This document shows, one piece after another, positions 29,233 to 37,711 of a stretch of 64,000 nucleotides of DNA. This stretch comes from Blattabacterium sp. (Blatta orientalis) str. Tarazona (GTDB lineage: Bacteria; Bacteroidota; Bacteroidia; Flavobacteriales; Blattabacteriaceae). Made by a program: the position numbers and the translations under genes. The notes beneath the pieces were generated by a model, which had not been told where the DNA came from, searched no databases, and saw nothing but the letters and a program-made list of their open reading frames with translations. Every line of letters begins with the position of its first letter. The first letter of the stretch is position 1. The stretch is from positions 186,001 to 250,000 of the forward strand of contig NC_020195.1 of NCBI RefSeq assembly GCF_000334405.1. Reading direction: 5' to 3'.

Positions 29233-30636
29233 TTATTTATTTTCATTGTCATCTATTTTTCCTATTAATGTGGCAGATGTACAATTAGTTATTTTCACAA
29301 AAACTGTTTCTCCTATCTTTGATAGCTTTTTTGGAAAAACTACCACAATATTTTGCGTATTCCGTCCATACCAATCTTGATTGTTTTTTTTGGATTTTCC
29401 TTCTATTAAAACTTCTTGTATTGTTCCCAAATATTTTTTCATTCGAAAAATAGAATGAATTCTTTGTAAATCAATAATTTCTTTTAATCTTCTTTTTTTT
29501 ACATTTTCTGGAACATTATCTTTTAATTTTTTATAAGCATAGGTTCCAGGCCTAGGAGAATAAGAAAACATGTACCCATAATCATATTTCACTTTATTCA
29601 TTAAGCTAATAGTTTCTAGATGATCTTCTTCTTCCTCATTACAAAAACCTGTTATAATATCATGTGAAATAGAACATTCAGGGACTATAGATCTAATTTT
29701 CTGTATTAGAGAAAGATATTTTTCTATGGTATATTTTCTATTCATCAGTTTTAATATTTTATTACTTCCTGATTGAACTGGTAAATGAATGTGTTTGCAT
29801 ATGTTAGAATGTTTTGAAATAACTTCTATCACTCTATCAGACATATCATGAGGATTAGATGTGGAAAATCGAATTCGCATAAATGGTATTTTTGAAGCTA
29901 ATAAATCCAAAAGTCTTGAAAAATCAATTATTTTTTCGTTGCTATTATCTATTTTTATCTTTTTTTTTAAACCACCCCCAAACCAAAGATAAGAATCTAC
30001 ATTTTGACCTAACAGAGTTACTTCTTTATATCCCTTTTCGTATAAGTTTTCACATTCTTTAATTATAGAATATGGACTACTGCTTCTTTCTCTTCCTCTT
30101 GTAAAAGGAACTATGCAAAACGTACACATATTATCACATCCTCTTGTTATACTTAAAAAAGTGGTTATCTTTTTTTTATTATGGATAGGGACTAATATTT
30201 TCATATGTTTCATCTTGATTATCAGATAATAAAAATGGATTTTTATTTTTTTTTCATCATTCATCATAACTAAACGAATGATATCAGGTATCTTTCTATA
30301 AGAATTTGGACCTATAGAAAAATCTATTAGATTTGAATATTTTTCTGATTTTGATAAACATCCAAGAATCCCAAATAATGGAATTTTTTGATTATTTGAT
30401 TTTAAATATCTTAAATTATCTAATCTTTTTTCAATAGATAGTTCTGCTTTCTTCCGTATTGCACATGTATTGAGTAGGATAATATGAGCTTTTTTTAAAT
30501 TATTTGTTAATAAAAATCCATTTTTTGATAGGATTGAAATTATTATTTCAGTATCAGAAGTATTCATATGACAGCCATAACTTTCTATATAATAGAAAAA
30601 TGGAGTTTTTAATGTGCTTAAAAAATTTTTTTTCAT
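29233..30636 (-). CDS. miaB: tRNA-2-methylthio-N6-dimethylallyladenosine synthase
   Basis: Radical-SAM methylthiotransferase that adds a methylthio group to the i6A37 made by MiaA. Seen: the N-terminal cluster cysteines C22 (ESYGC), C58 (NTCA) and C93 (GCL); the radical-SAM cluster C167-x3-C171-x2-C174 in CDNMCTFC; and a C-terminal TRAM-like domain (from about 405). 467 residues, normal. miaA is encoded at 9132, so the full ms2i6A pathway is kept. The gene is 17 bases upstream of the sigma54 activator on the same strand. Confidence 0.95.
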   Translation of the reverse strand: MKKNFLSTLKTPFFYYIESYGCHMNTSDTEIIISILSKNGFLLTNNLKKAHIILLNTCAIRKKAELSIEKRLDNLRYLKSNNQKIPLFGILGCLSKSEKYSNLIDFSIGPNSYRKIPDIIRLVMMNDEKKIKIHFYYLIIKMKHMKILVPIHNKKKITTFLSITRGCDNMCTFCIVPFTRGRERSSSPYSIIKECENLYEKGYKEVTLLGQNVDSYLWFGGGLKKKIKIDNSNEKIIDFSRLLDLLASKIPFMRIRFSTSNPHDMSDRVIEVISKHSNICKHIHLPVQSGSNKILKLMNRKYTIEKYLSLIQKIRSIVPECSISHDIITGFCNEEEEDHLETISLMNKVKYDYGYMFSYSPRPGTYAYKKLKDNVPENVKKRRLKEIIDLQRIHSIFRMKKYLGTIQEVLIEGKSKKNNQDWYGRNTQNIVVVFPKKLSKIGETVFVKITNCTSATLIGKIDDNENK

Positions 30637-30689
30637 CTCATTTATAAAATTATTTATGAATGATTATAATAAAGGTAAAAAAATAAAAT

Positions 30690-30707
30690 GTCATTATGTC
30701 ATAATTG
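30690..30707. promoter_or_regulatory. Imperfect dyad between pncB and miaB
   Basis: TCATTATG, T, then CATAATTGA. The left arm equals the left arm of the perfect dyad upstream of dnaK (50336-50352), the right arm differs by one inserted T. It lies 53 bases upstream of the miaB start. Confidence 0.35.
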
Positions 30708-30725
30708 AAAAATATCCTTGAAATT

Positions 30726-31925
30726 TTAGGATGGAAATGGAAGATGAAGAATTTTTTTAGCCAAAAGAATCATGTTTTTGTCTCCTGTGGATTTCTCCTC
30801 CACATTAGAGAGTTTCACAACCGATATCCATTTTTTTTCCGGTAGAGCTTTTACCATTTTTATGACTATATTCATAGAAGGTGGTCCTACATCATTAGTA
30901 AAATTAGTTCCTATTCCAAAAAATGGATTTATCCTTTTTTTGCAAAAAGAGGAAATACTAGCTACTTTATATGGATCTAGGTTATCAGAAAATATAATTT
31001 TTTTTTTCAAAGGATTTATTTTAAATCTATTATAATGTTTTATAGTTTCATTAATAAATGAAATAGGATTTCCACTGTCATGTCTAATTCCTTCGAAGAT
31101 ATTTGCTAGTTTTTTATCGAAATTTTTGAAGAATATAGAAGAGGTATATGTATCGGATAAGGCAATTCCTAGATTCCTCCCATATATGTTTAACCAGTTT
31201 TCCATAGCTATTCGATCAGCTATATTGAACCCATATTTAGCTGCATGAAACATCACCCATTCATGCCCATGGGTTCCAAGAGGTTTAATGGAAAAAACTT
31301 GAGATAGGTGAACATTACTACTTCCCATAAAGAAAGGAGTTCCATCTTCTTTGAGAATTTTCAAAACTAATTTTTGAACTTCATAAGAATATCTTCTTCT
31401 AGTTCCATACTCTCCGATTTTAACATTTAACTTTTTGTATTCGGCTAATTTTTTTCTTGTTAGAAAAATAATCTTATTATTGGAAATACGTTTTGCTCCT
31501 GTCAAATGATAATACAATTCAGATATTATTGCCATTAAAGGAACTTCCCATAAAATAGTTCTACTCCATAATCCTTCTATATAGATTTGTATATTTTTTC
31601 CATTCTGAGATATATTAACTTCTTTTGGATCGTATTGGTATTTTTCTAAATAATCTAAATAAGAAGAGTCTAAGTAAGGACAGTTTTTTTCTAAAAAAAT
31701 TCTTTCTTTATTTGATAATTTTAAGTTAGACATTTTTTTTAGATGATTTTTTAATATTTTGGAAAAATCCTTTGGAAAAGAGTGTTTTCCACGATTAATC
31801 AATTCATATTTTGCTTTTGCTGAGGGGAATAATTTTATTATAGCATTTTGCATAGTAAACTTGTAAAAGTCATTGTCTAATAAAGACCATACAATAGGGA
31901 ATTCTTTCATTTTCATCAAATGCAT
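30726..31925 (-). CDS. pncB: Nicotinate phosphoribosyltransferase
   Basis: Converts nicotinate and PRPP to nicotinate mononucleotide, the NAD salvage entry point. Seen: N-terminal LLDNDFYKFTMQNAI, EYGTRRRYSYEVQ near residue 167, the GTHGHEWVMFHAA motif carrying the conserved histidine near 220, GIRHDSGNP near 286 and IGTNFTND near 340. 399 residues, normal. Methionines 4 and 6 (31916, 31910) are equally possible starts. Keeping a salvage enzyme suggests nicotinate is imported, but I see no transporter for it here. Confidence 0.94.
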   Translation of the reverse strand: MHLMKMKEFPIVWSLLDNDFYKFTMQNAIIKLFPSAKAKYELINRGKHSFPKDFSKILKNHLKKMSNLKLSNKERIFLEKNCPYLDSSYLDYLEKYQYDPKEVNISQNGKNIQIYIEGLWSRTILWEVPLMAIISELYYHLTGAKRISNNKIIFLTRKKLAEYKKLNVKIGEYGTRRRYSYEVQKLVLKILKEDGTPFFMGSSNVHLSQVFSIKPLGTHGHEWVMFHAAKYGFNIADRIAMENWLNIYGRNLGIALSDTYTSSIFFKNFDKKLANIFEGIRHDSGNPISFINETIKHYNRFKINPLKKKIIFSDNLDPYKVASISSFCKKRINPFFGIGTNFTNDVGPPSMNIVIKMVKALPEKKWISVVKLSNVEEKSTGDKNMILLAKKILHLPFPS

Positions 31926-32079
31926 TCTTTGGAATTCTTAAAAATTTTTTAAGATAAAATATTTGAGATTTTTAATAAATTATTATTCATAGAAATTTAA
32001 TCTGAATAGTACTTTTTTTTATAGAATTAAAAAACTTATTTAAGTAGAATATTTTTCTTTTTTAGAAAAAATATTTCTC

Positions 32080-32087
32080 TAAATTTG
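32080..32087 (+). promoter_or_regulatory. -7 box for the RRM protein gene
   Basis: TAAATTTG matches TAnnTTTG; transcription would begin near 32094, 18 bases before the ATG at 32112. Just upstream (32046-32078) AGAATATTTTT and AAAAAATATTTCT form an imperfect inverted repeat within the promoter. Confidence 0.45.
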
Positions 32088-32111
32088 CTTTTAAAACAAT
32101 TTATTTTTAAT

Positions 32112-32384
32112 ATGGACAATACGAAATTATACGTTGGAAATTTATCTTATGAGATGACAGAACAAGAATTAAAAAACTATTTTGAATCTATAGGAGAAGT
32201 CACCCATGCAAAAATTATTTTTGATGAATCTACATCTAATAAAAGAAGCAAAGGTTTTGGATTTATAGAAATGTCTAATGAAGAAAACGCAAAACAGGCT
32301 ATAGAAAAATTAAATGGAACAGAATTTATGGGAAGAAATATTATTGTTTCTGCAGCGAGACCAAGAGCGAAAAAAGACTATTAA
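32112..32384 (+). CDS. RNA-binding protein, single RRM domain
   Basis: Single RNA-recognition motif protein. Seen: RNP2 LYVGNLSY at residues 5-12 and RNP1 KGFGFIEM near 49-56, each with the aromatic residues that stack on RNA, plus a short basic tail ARPRAKKDY. 90 residues from the ATG at 32112; a TTG at 32085 would add nine hydrophobic residues and is unlikely. Such proteins in cyanobacteria and Bacteroidota are often cold-inducible RNA chaperones; that role is inferred. Monocistronic in appearance. Confidence 0.9.
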   Translation: MDNTKLYVGNLSYEMTEQELKNYFESIGEVTHAKIIFDESTSNKRSKGFGFIEMSNEENAKQAIEKLNGTEFMGRNIIVSAARPRAKKDY

Positions 32385-32516
32385 ATTCTTAATATTTATT
32401 ATCTACGTCATCTACGTCTACATCTGTTTTTTATTATATGGAAAAAAAATAAAGAGTGAATGATTTTTCAATATGAAATAACAACGATATTTATACCAAA
32501 TGTAGTAAACTAATAT

Positions 32517-33404
32517 ATGAAAAAATTATACGGAACAGGTGTAGCGTTGGTTACTCCTTTTAAAAGAGATGGAAAAATTGATTTCGAAGGGCTTGAAAAA
32601 ATTGTAAAACATGTCGCAGAAAAAAAAGTAGATTATTTAGTAGTATTAGGTACTACAGCTGAAACGTCTACTTTAAAAAAGAAAGAAAAAAAAAATATAA
32701 TTGAATGCGTTAAAAATATTAATCAGACAAAATTGCCCTTAATATTAGGTATAGGGGGAAATAATACAGAAGACATTATAGAAAAAATAAAGAATATAAA
32801 TTTGGACGATTTTTCTGCAATTCTTTCTGTTTCTCCATATTATAATAGACCTTCTCAAGAAGGAATATATCAGCATTTTAAATCTATTGTCAATAATACG
32901 GATGCTAAAATAATTATTTATAACGTCCCTAAGAGAACTGGAACTAATATTCTTCCAGACACAGTTATTAGATTATCTAATGATTTTGAGAACATAATAG
33001 GAATAAAAGAAGCTTCTGGGTGCCTCTTACAATCTTATAAAATCATTGAGAAAAAACCAAAAAGTTTCAGTTTAATATCAGGAGATGATTTTATTACTTT
33101 ACCTGTAATATTAGGAGGAGGAGATGGAGTGATTTCAGTGATTGCTCAAGGATTTCCAAAAGAAGTTTCTGAAATGGTATCTTTAGCAAAAGAAAATAAG
33201 ATTCAAGAAGCTTTCTCCATTTTTTACAAGATAATCAATATGATTGAACTGATTTATGAAGAAGGAAACCCTACGGGAATTAAAACTTTATTAAAAGTTC
33301 TAAAAATATGTAATTCTTATGTCAGATTGCCATTGATAAATGGAACTTCTTTTCTAGAGAAAAAAATAAAAAAGGAGTTAAATTTATATAACTCAAATAA
33401 TTAA
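32517..33404 (+). CDS. dapA: 4-hydroxy-tetrahydrodipicolinate synthase
   Basis: Condenses pyruvate with aspartate semialdehyde, the first dedicated step of the lysine and diaminopimelate pathway. Seen: GTTAET at residues 45-50, Tyr135 in YNVPKRTG, the Schiff-base Lys164 in GIKEASG, and GDD near 190 of the pyruvate site. 295 residues, normal. Lysine supply would benefit an insect host, and diaminopimelate the cell wall. Ferritin follows after 20 bases. Flavobacteria often carry dapA next to bamD and the omega subunit; here ferritin stands between them. Confidence 0.96.
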   Translation: MKKLYGTGVALVTPFKRDGKIDFEGLEKIVKHVAEKKVDYLVVLGTTAETSTLKKKEKKNIIECVKNINQTKLPLILGIGGNNTEDIIEKIKNINLDDFSAILSVSPYYNRPSQEGIYQHFKSIVNNTDAKIIIYNVPKRTGTNILPDTVIRLSNDFENIIGIKEASGCLLQSYKIIEKKPKSFSLISGDDFITLPVILGGGDGVISVIAQGFPKEVSEMVSLAKENKIQEAFSIFYKIINMIELIYEEGNPTGIKTLLKVLKICNSYVRLPLINGTSFLEKKIKKELNLYNSNN

Positions 33405-33424
33405 TATCAAAAATAGTATAAATC

Positions 33425-33937
33425 ATGTTCAGTGAAAAAATACAGATAGGTTTAAAAAAACAATTAAATAGAGAATTAGAATCTTCTCAATTATATTTAT
33501 CTATGGCATCTTGGGTGGAATGCAAACATGAGAGTTTGGAGGGAATCTCTAATTTTTTATATGATCATTCGGATGAAGAAAGAAAACATATGTTAAAATT
33601 AATAAGATATATTAATAAAAGAGGTGGATATGCAGATGCTTTTATGGAAAAAACTATCATTGAGAATGTTTCGTATAATTCTTTAAAAGAATTATTTCAA
33701 AAATTATTTGAACATGAAAAAATAATTTCTGAAGAAATTAATTCTTTAGTAGAATTATCTTTACAAGAAAGAGATTATTTTACTTATAATTTTTTGCAAT
33801 GGTATGTTGAAGAACAAATAGAAGAAGAAGCTTTGACTAAAATGATCTTATCTAAGATCAAATTAGTTGAAAAAGATAAGGCTGGATTATATTTATTTGA
33901 TCGAGATATAAAAAATTTTCATCTGAATCGTGAATAA
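33425..33937 (+). CDS. ftn: Non-heme ferritin
   Basis: Iron-storage protein that oxidises Fe(II) and stores the mineral in a 24-subunit shell. Seen: ferroxidase ligands E17 (NRELESS) and E52/H55 (EERKHM), the LFEHEKII helix with a further glutamate, and the C-terminal QWYVEEQIEEEAL stretch providing the last glutamate ligands. 170 residues, normal bacterial ferritin rather than bacterioferritin, since no heme-ligand methionine pattern is seen. The last 8 bases overlap the bamD start. Confidence 0.95.
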   Translation: MFSEKIQIGLKKQLNRELESSQLYLSMASWVECKHESLEGISNFLYDHSDEERKHMLKLIRYINKRGGYADAFMEKTIIENVSYNSLKELFQKLFEHEKIISEEINSLVELSLQERDYFTYNFLQWYVEEQIEEEALTKMILSKIKLVEKDKAGLYLFDRDIKNFHLNRE

Positions 33938-34613
33938 TAAAATAATTTTTTTATCATTATTTATAATATTTTCTTGTTACAAAGACCAACATGTATTAAA
34001 AAATTATGATAGTCATATTTTTACTTCTTTTTTTCATAGAAATCCTTCCAATTCTAATTTTTCTAAAAATGAAATTTCAATATTGAAAAATGTTTTCAAA
34101 AATTGGAATTTTTTTTCAAAAAAGGATCTTTCTAATTTTAATGGTCATAATTCGGAAGAAGATCGTTTATTTGACCGTGGATTTAATGAATTTATTCATT
34201 CATTAAATTTTGATTTGGATCAGGCAAAAACTCATGCAGCTATTGATACTTTAAATCAATTTATCACAAAATATCCAAATAGTCAAAAAATACAAGAAAT
34301 TAGGAATATTATAGTCAAACTGATAAAAAAACTTGAAAAAAGAGATTATTATATAGCTAACACTTATTTCATTATGCGTAAATATAAGGCGGCTTCAATT
34401 TACTTTAAGGACTTTGTCAAAAAATATCCAAAAAGTATCTATAAAGAAAAAGCTTTATACAAAACTTGTATTATTACATATAAAATGGCAGAAAACAAAG
34501 AAAAAGCCTTAGATTTCTTTGAAGCCTATCAAAAATATGTAAAATTATATCCTGATTCTCATTACAAAATAAAAAAATTGAAAACATATTATAAAGAATT
34601 ATTGAAATTATGA
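33930..34613 (+). CDS. bamD: Outer-membrane assembly lipoprotein BamD, shortened
   Basis: Lipoprotein subunit of the BAM complex that inserts outer-membrane proteins. Seen: a signal helix with lipobox FSC (cysteine near residue 16), then about 60 poorly conserved residues rich in Asn, Ser and Phe, then tetratricopeptide-type repeats (about 75-225) with ITKYPNS, FVKKYPKS and YVKLYPDS, matching the later repeats of Flavobacteria BamD. 227 residues; free-living relatives have about 260-280 and clearer first repeats, so the N-terminal part appears eroded. Position before the omega gene (4-base overlap) is the Flavobacteria order and supports the call. Confidence 0.8.
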   Translation: MNNKIIFLSLFIIFSCYKDQHVLKNYDSHIFTSFFHRNPSNSNFSKNEISILKNVFKNWNFFSKKDLSNFNGHNSEEDRLFDRGFNEFIHSLNFDLDQAKTHAAIDTLNQFITKYPNSQKIQEIRNIIVKLIKKLEKRDYYIANTYFIMRKYKAASIYFKDFVKKYPKSIYKEKALYKTCIITYKMAENKEKALDFFEAYQKYVKLYPDSHYKIKKLKTYYKELLKL

Positions 34614-34921
34614 ATTTCAAAGAAATTAATGCTCCAATAGATACAATCACTATAGATCGTATAGAATTGGAAAAAAAATCTGAAAAAAATATATATGAAA
34701 CTATTTGTATTTTAGAGAAAATTAGTGAAAAAATTAATTATTGGATTAAAGGAGATTTAGATAAAAAATTGGAAGAATTTAATCTTATGAACAAAAATAA
34801 TTTAGAGGAGATTTTTGAGAATAAAGAACAAATAAATCTTTCCATATTTTATGAAAAACTTCCCAAGCCTACTTCTATTTCTATTCAATATCTGTTAGAT
34901 AGAAAAATAAAAATTAATTAA
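34610..34921 (+). CDS. rpoZ: RNA polymerase omega subunit, Bacteroidota (Rpb6-like) type
   Basis: Small assembly subunit of RNA polymerase, partner of the beta-prime subunit encoded at 1824. Seen: N-terminal INAPIDTITIDRIELE, the NIYETICILEKISEKIN helix typical of omega, LEEIFENKEQINLSIFYEKLPKP, and a short C-terminal tail. The two last stretches are distinctive for the Bacteroidota version, which is often annotated as hypothetical. 103 residues, normal. The start overlaps bamD by 4 bases and the end overlaps the convergent talC by 4 bases. Confidence 0.88.
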   Translation: MNFKEINAPIDTITIDRIELEKKSEKNIYETICILEKISEKINYWIKGDLDKKLEEFNLMNKNNLEEIFENKEQINLSIFYEKLPKPTSISIQYLLDRKIKIN

Positions 34922-35574
34922 AATTTTCTTTTATAATCTTCCAAAAATTTATCTAGTCCAATATTCGTAAGTGGGTGTTTTGTAAGATCGCATATAACTT
35001 TTAAAGGAGAAGTAATTGCGTGAATTCCTATTTTAGCACATTCTATGATATGTAATGGATGACGTATTGAAGCGGCTAAAATATTTGTTTCAAAATGATA
35101 ATTTTCATAAATATTCTTAATGTCTTTTATCAAATTCAATCCATTATATGATATATCATCTAGTCTCCCTAAAAATGGAGATACATAATAGGAACCAGAT
35201 TTTGCTGCTAGAATAGCTTGTCCTATGGAAAAAACAAGAGTACAATTAGTTTTAATATTTTTTTTTGATAAAAATTTTATAGCTTTAATTCCTTCTTCAC
35301 ACATGGGAATTTTTACTACAATTTTTGGATGCAAAAGTGAAAGTTTTTCACCTTCTTGAATCATATCCATATAATTTGTACTAATTATTTCTGCACTCAA
35401 GTCTTCTTCATTTTCTAAAAGATTACAAATAGATACATAATGATTCATTATTGATTCTTTATCAATAGATTCCTTAGATATTAAAGAAGGATTAGTTGTG
35501 ACCCCATCTAATATTCCTAATGCTTTAGCTTTTTTAATTTCTTCTAAATTAGCTGTATCTATAAAAAATTTCAT
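34918..35574 (-). CDS. talC: Transaldolase-like enzyme (TalC / fructose-6-phosphate aldolase family)
   Basis: Class I aldolase of the short transaldolase family. Seen: FIDTANLEEIKKAK at the N-terminus, GVTTNPSLISK near 24-34, the Schiff-base lysine K88 in KIVVKIPM, TNCTLVFS near 111, and SPFLGRLDD near 136. The ATG at 35574 (MKFFIDTAN) is preferred over 35589. 218 residues, normal for the short form. Most bacterial proteins of this group act as transaldolases in the pentose phosphate pathway; the F6P aldolase activity seen in E. coli is a specialised variant. Confidence 0.92.
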   Translation of the reverse strand: MKFFIDTANLEEIKKAKALGILDGVTTNPSLISKESIDKESIMNHYVSICNLLENEEDLSAEIISTNYMDMIQEGEKLSLLHPKIVVKIPMCEEGIKAIKFLSKKNIKTNCTLVFSIGQAILAAKSGSYYVSPFLGRLDDISYNGLNLIKDIKNIYENYHFETNILAASIRHPLHIIECAKIGIHAITSPLKVICDLTKHPLTNIGLDKFLEDYKRKF

Positions 35575-35599
35575 AATTGTAAAACACAATGCTAAAGAA

Positions 35600-35607
35600 C
35601 AAATTTA
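35600..35607 (-). promoter_or_regulatory. -7 box of talC
   Basis: The minus strand reads TAAATTTG, a match to TAnnTTTG. A start near 35593 leaves a leader of about 19 bases before the ATG at 35574. Confidence 0.45.
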
Positions 35608-35711
35608 TGAAAAAAAAAGTTATATTTCTCAACAATGGATTTCTTCGTTCGTTAAAAATTGATAAATAAAAATCCGTAAATTTATCATTGTTATTGAATA
35701 ACATAAATATT

Positions 35712-37100
35712 ATGTATTTTGATGTTATTGTCTTAGGAAGTGGACCTGGAGGTTATGTGGCATCCATACGTGCAGCGCAATTAGGAATGAAAACAGCTTT
35801 GATTGAAAAAGAATCTTTGGGTGGTGTCTGCTTGAATTGGGGATGTATTCCTACTAAATCTCTTTTGAATACTGCTAAAGAATTACAAAAAATAAGGGAA
35901 AATAAGGATTTATTTGGAATAAAAAATCCATTAGAAATCGATTTTTCTAAAATCATATCTAAAAGTAGACAAGTAGTGGATAAAATGAGAAATGGTCTAT
36001 CATTTTTAATGAAAAAAAATGGAATTCATGTTATTTATGGAAACGCTAAGTTAAAAAATGGAAAAAAAATTGATATTTTTAGAAATGGAGAAAAATTTGA
36101 AGAATTTTACGCTTCTCATATTGTCATAGCCACGGGATCTAGATCTAGAATAGATAAAAAAATTCCTCAGGATGGAAAAAAAATAATAGGATATAAAGAA
36201 GCTCTTTCTCTTCCGTTTTTGCCTAAAAGAATAATTATTATTGGATCTGGCTCTGTTGGATTAGAATTTTCTTATTTTTATCATTCCATGGGATCAAAAG
36301 TCACCATTATAGAACAATGTTCTCAACTTTTTCCAAATGGAGATGAGGAAATATCTGATCAATTAAAATCTTCTTTTGAGAAAATAGGAATTCAATGTTA
36401 TGTTTCTTCTTTTGTAAAAGAAATTAATTGTTCGAATAAAGGAATTGTAGCTGATATTCATACTATTGATGGAGACTTTCTTTTGGAAGCAGATATAGTT
36501 ATCTCTGCTATTGGAACAGTATCCAATATTGAGTTCATAGGACTAGAGGAAGTAGGAATTTATACTAAAAAAGGTTTTATTTCTGTAGATGAAAATTATA
36601 GAACTAATGTGGATGGATATTATGCAATTGGAGATGTAATAGAAGGACCTTCTTTAGCTCATGTTGCATCACATGAAGCCATTGTATGTATAGAAAATAT
36701 AAAAGGATTAAATCCTCAAAAAATAGATTATAACAATATTCCTAAATGTGTTTATTGCTTACCTGAAATTGCTTCAGTAGGTTATACAGAAAAAGAAGCT
36801 AGGGAAAAAGGATATAAAATTCGAATAGGAAAATTTCCTTTTAGTGCTATCGGAAAATCTGTTTGTGATGGAAACACGGAAGGATTTGTTAAAGTTATTT
36901 TTGATGATAAATATGATGAATGGTTAGGTTGTCACATGATTGGAAATCATGTGAGCGATATAATTTCCGAAGTAGTGGTTGCTAGAAAGTTAGAGGCAAC
37001 AAATCATGAGATAATAACATGCATTCACCCTCATCCTTCGTTAAGTGAATCTATTTTAGAATCTGTTGCTCACGCTTATGGAAAAGCTATTCATTTATAA
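35712..37100 (+). CDS. lpd: Dihydrolipoyl dehydrogenase
   Basis: E3 flavoenzyme that re-oxidises lipoamide in pyruvate and 2-oxoglutarate dehydrogenases and in the glycine cleavage system (gcvT is at 14241). Seen from the ATG at 35712: FAD motif GSGPGGYVAS (residues 9-18), the redox disulfide C40-x4-C45 in GGVCLNWGCIP, NAD motif GSGSVGLEF near 178, the AIGD motif, and the catalytic HPHPSLSE near 443. 462 residues, normal. An ATG-less extension to 35688 is less likely. Adk follows after 32 bases. Confidence 0.97.
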   Translation: MYFDVIVLGSGPGGYVASIRAAQLGMKTALIEKESLGGVCLNWGCIPTKSLLNTAKELQKIRENKDLFGIKNPLEIDFSKIISKSRQVVDKMRNGLSFLMKKNGIHVIYGNAKLKNGKKIDIFRNGEKFEEFYASHIVIATGSRSRIDKKIPQDGKKIIGYKEALSLPFLPKRIIIIGSGSVGLEFSYFYHSMGSKVTIIEQCSQLFPNGDEEISDQLKSSFEKIGIQCYVSSFVKEINCSNKGIVADIHTIDGDFLLEADIVISAIGTVSNIEFIGLEEVGIYTKKGFISVDENYRTNVDGYYAIGDVIEGPSLAHVASHEAIVCIENIKGLNPQKIDYNNIPKCVYCLPEIASVGYTEKEAREKGYKIRIGKFPFSAIGKSVCDGNTEGFVKVIFDDKYDEWLGCHMIGNHVSDIISEVVVARKLEATNHEIITCIHPHPSLSESILESVAHAYGKAIHL

Positions 37101-37132
37101 AAATTTCTAAGTATAAGATTCATATGTTATTT

Positions 37133-37711
37133 ATGATACATGTAGTATTATTTGGTCCACCAGGATGTGGAAAAGGAACTCAAGCAAAAATTTTAAAAAA
37201 AAATTTAGGATTCATTCATTTATCTACTGGCGTCATGTTTAGACATCATATAAAGTGCAAAACAAATTTGGGAAAAATAGTTCGTTATTATCTTAAACAA
37301 GGATTATTAGTTCCTGATCACATTACTATAAATATGTTAAATGTAGAAATAAAAAAGAATATTTCATCTAGGGGGATCATTTATGATGGATATCCTAGAA
37401 CAAAAAATCAAGTTTCTTCTCTAGATAAAATATTAAAAGAGAAATCTATAGGAAAGATAGATGTGATTTTTTATTTTTCTATTGAAAAAAAATTGTTAAT
37501 CAATAGATTATTGAACAGAGGAAAAACAAGTTATCGTGATGATGATACGGATATTATAACAGTTCAAAGAAGGATAGAAGAATATAATAAAGAAACTGCA
37601 TGTATTTGGAATGAAGAAAAATGGAAAAATATTATTGTAAATGTCCCAGCTTCTTCTTCTATAGAAAATGTATCTCTTTTTATTAAGAAGAAAATCATGA
37701 ATTTTTTTTGA
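37133..37711 (+). CDS. adk: Adenylate kinase
   Basis: Balances ATP, ADP and AMP. Seen: P-loop GPPGCGKGTQ (residues 8-17), STGVMFR AMP site, DGYPRTKNQ near 85, the lid region RGKTSYRDDD near 126 in the short form without zinc cysteines, and the R-R helix VQRRIEEYN. 192 residues from ATG 37133 (37124 is the upstream alternative). Its stop overlaps the obgE start by one base. Confidence 0.96.
   Translation: MIHVVLFGPPGCGKGTQAKILKKNLGFIHLSTGVMFRHHIKCKTNLGKIVRYYLKQGLLVPDHITINMLNVEIKKNISSRGIIYDGYPRTKNQVSSLDKILKEKSIGKIDVIFYFSIEKKLLINRLLNRGKTSYRDDDTDIITVQRRIEEYNKETACIWNEEKWKNIIVNVPASSSIENVSLFIKKKIMNFF

Noticed and set aside
31937-31953. AT-only dyad CTTAAAAATTTTTTAAG just upstream of pncB
   Set aside because: Composed almost only of A and T with no loop, so it is expected by chance at this base composition and would not form a stable hairpin.
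32401-32430. Repeats of TCTACGTC-like units after the RRM gene
   Set aside because: Only two to three imperfect copies of 7-9 bases; too few and irregular for a CRISPR or iteron array.
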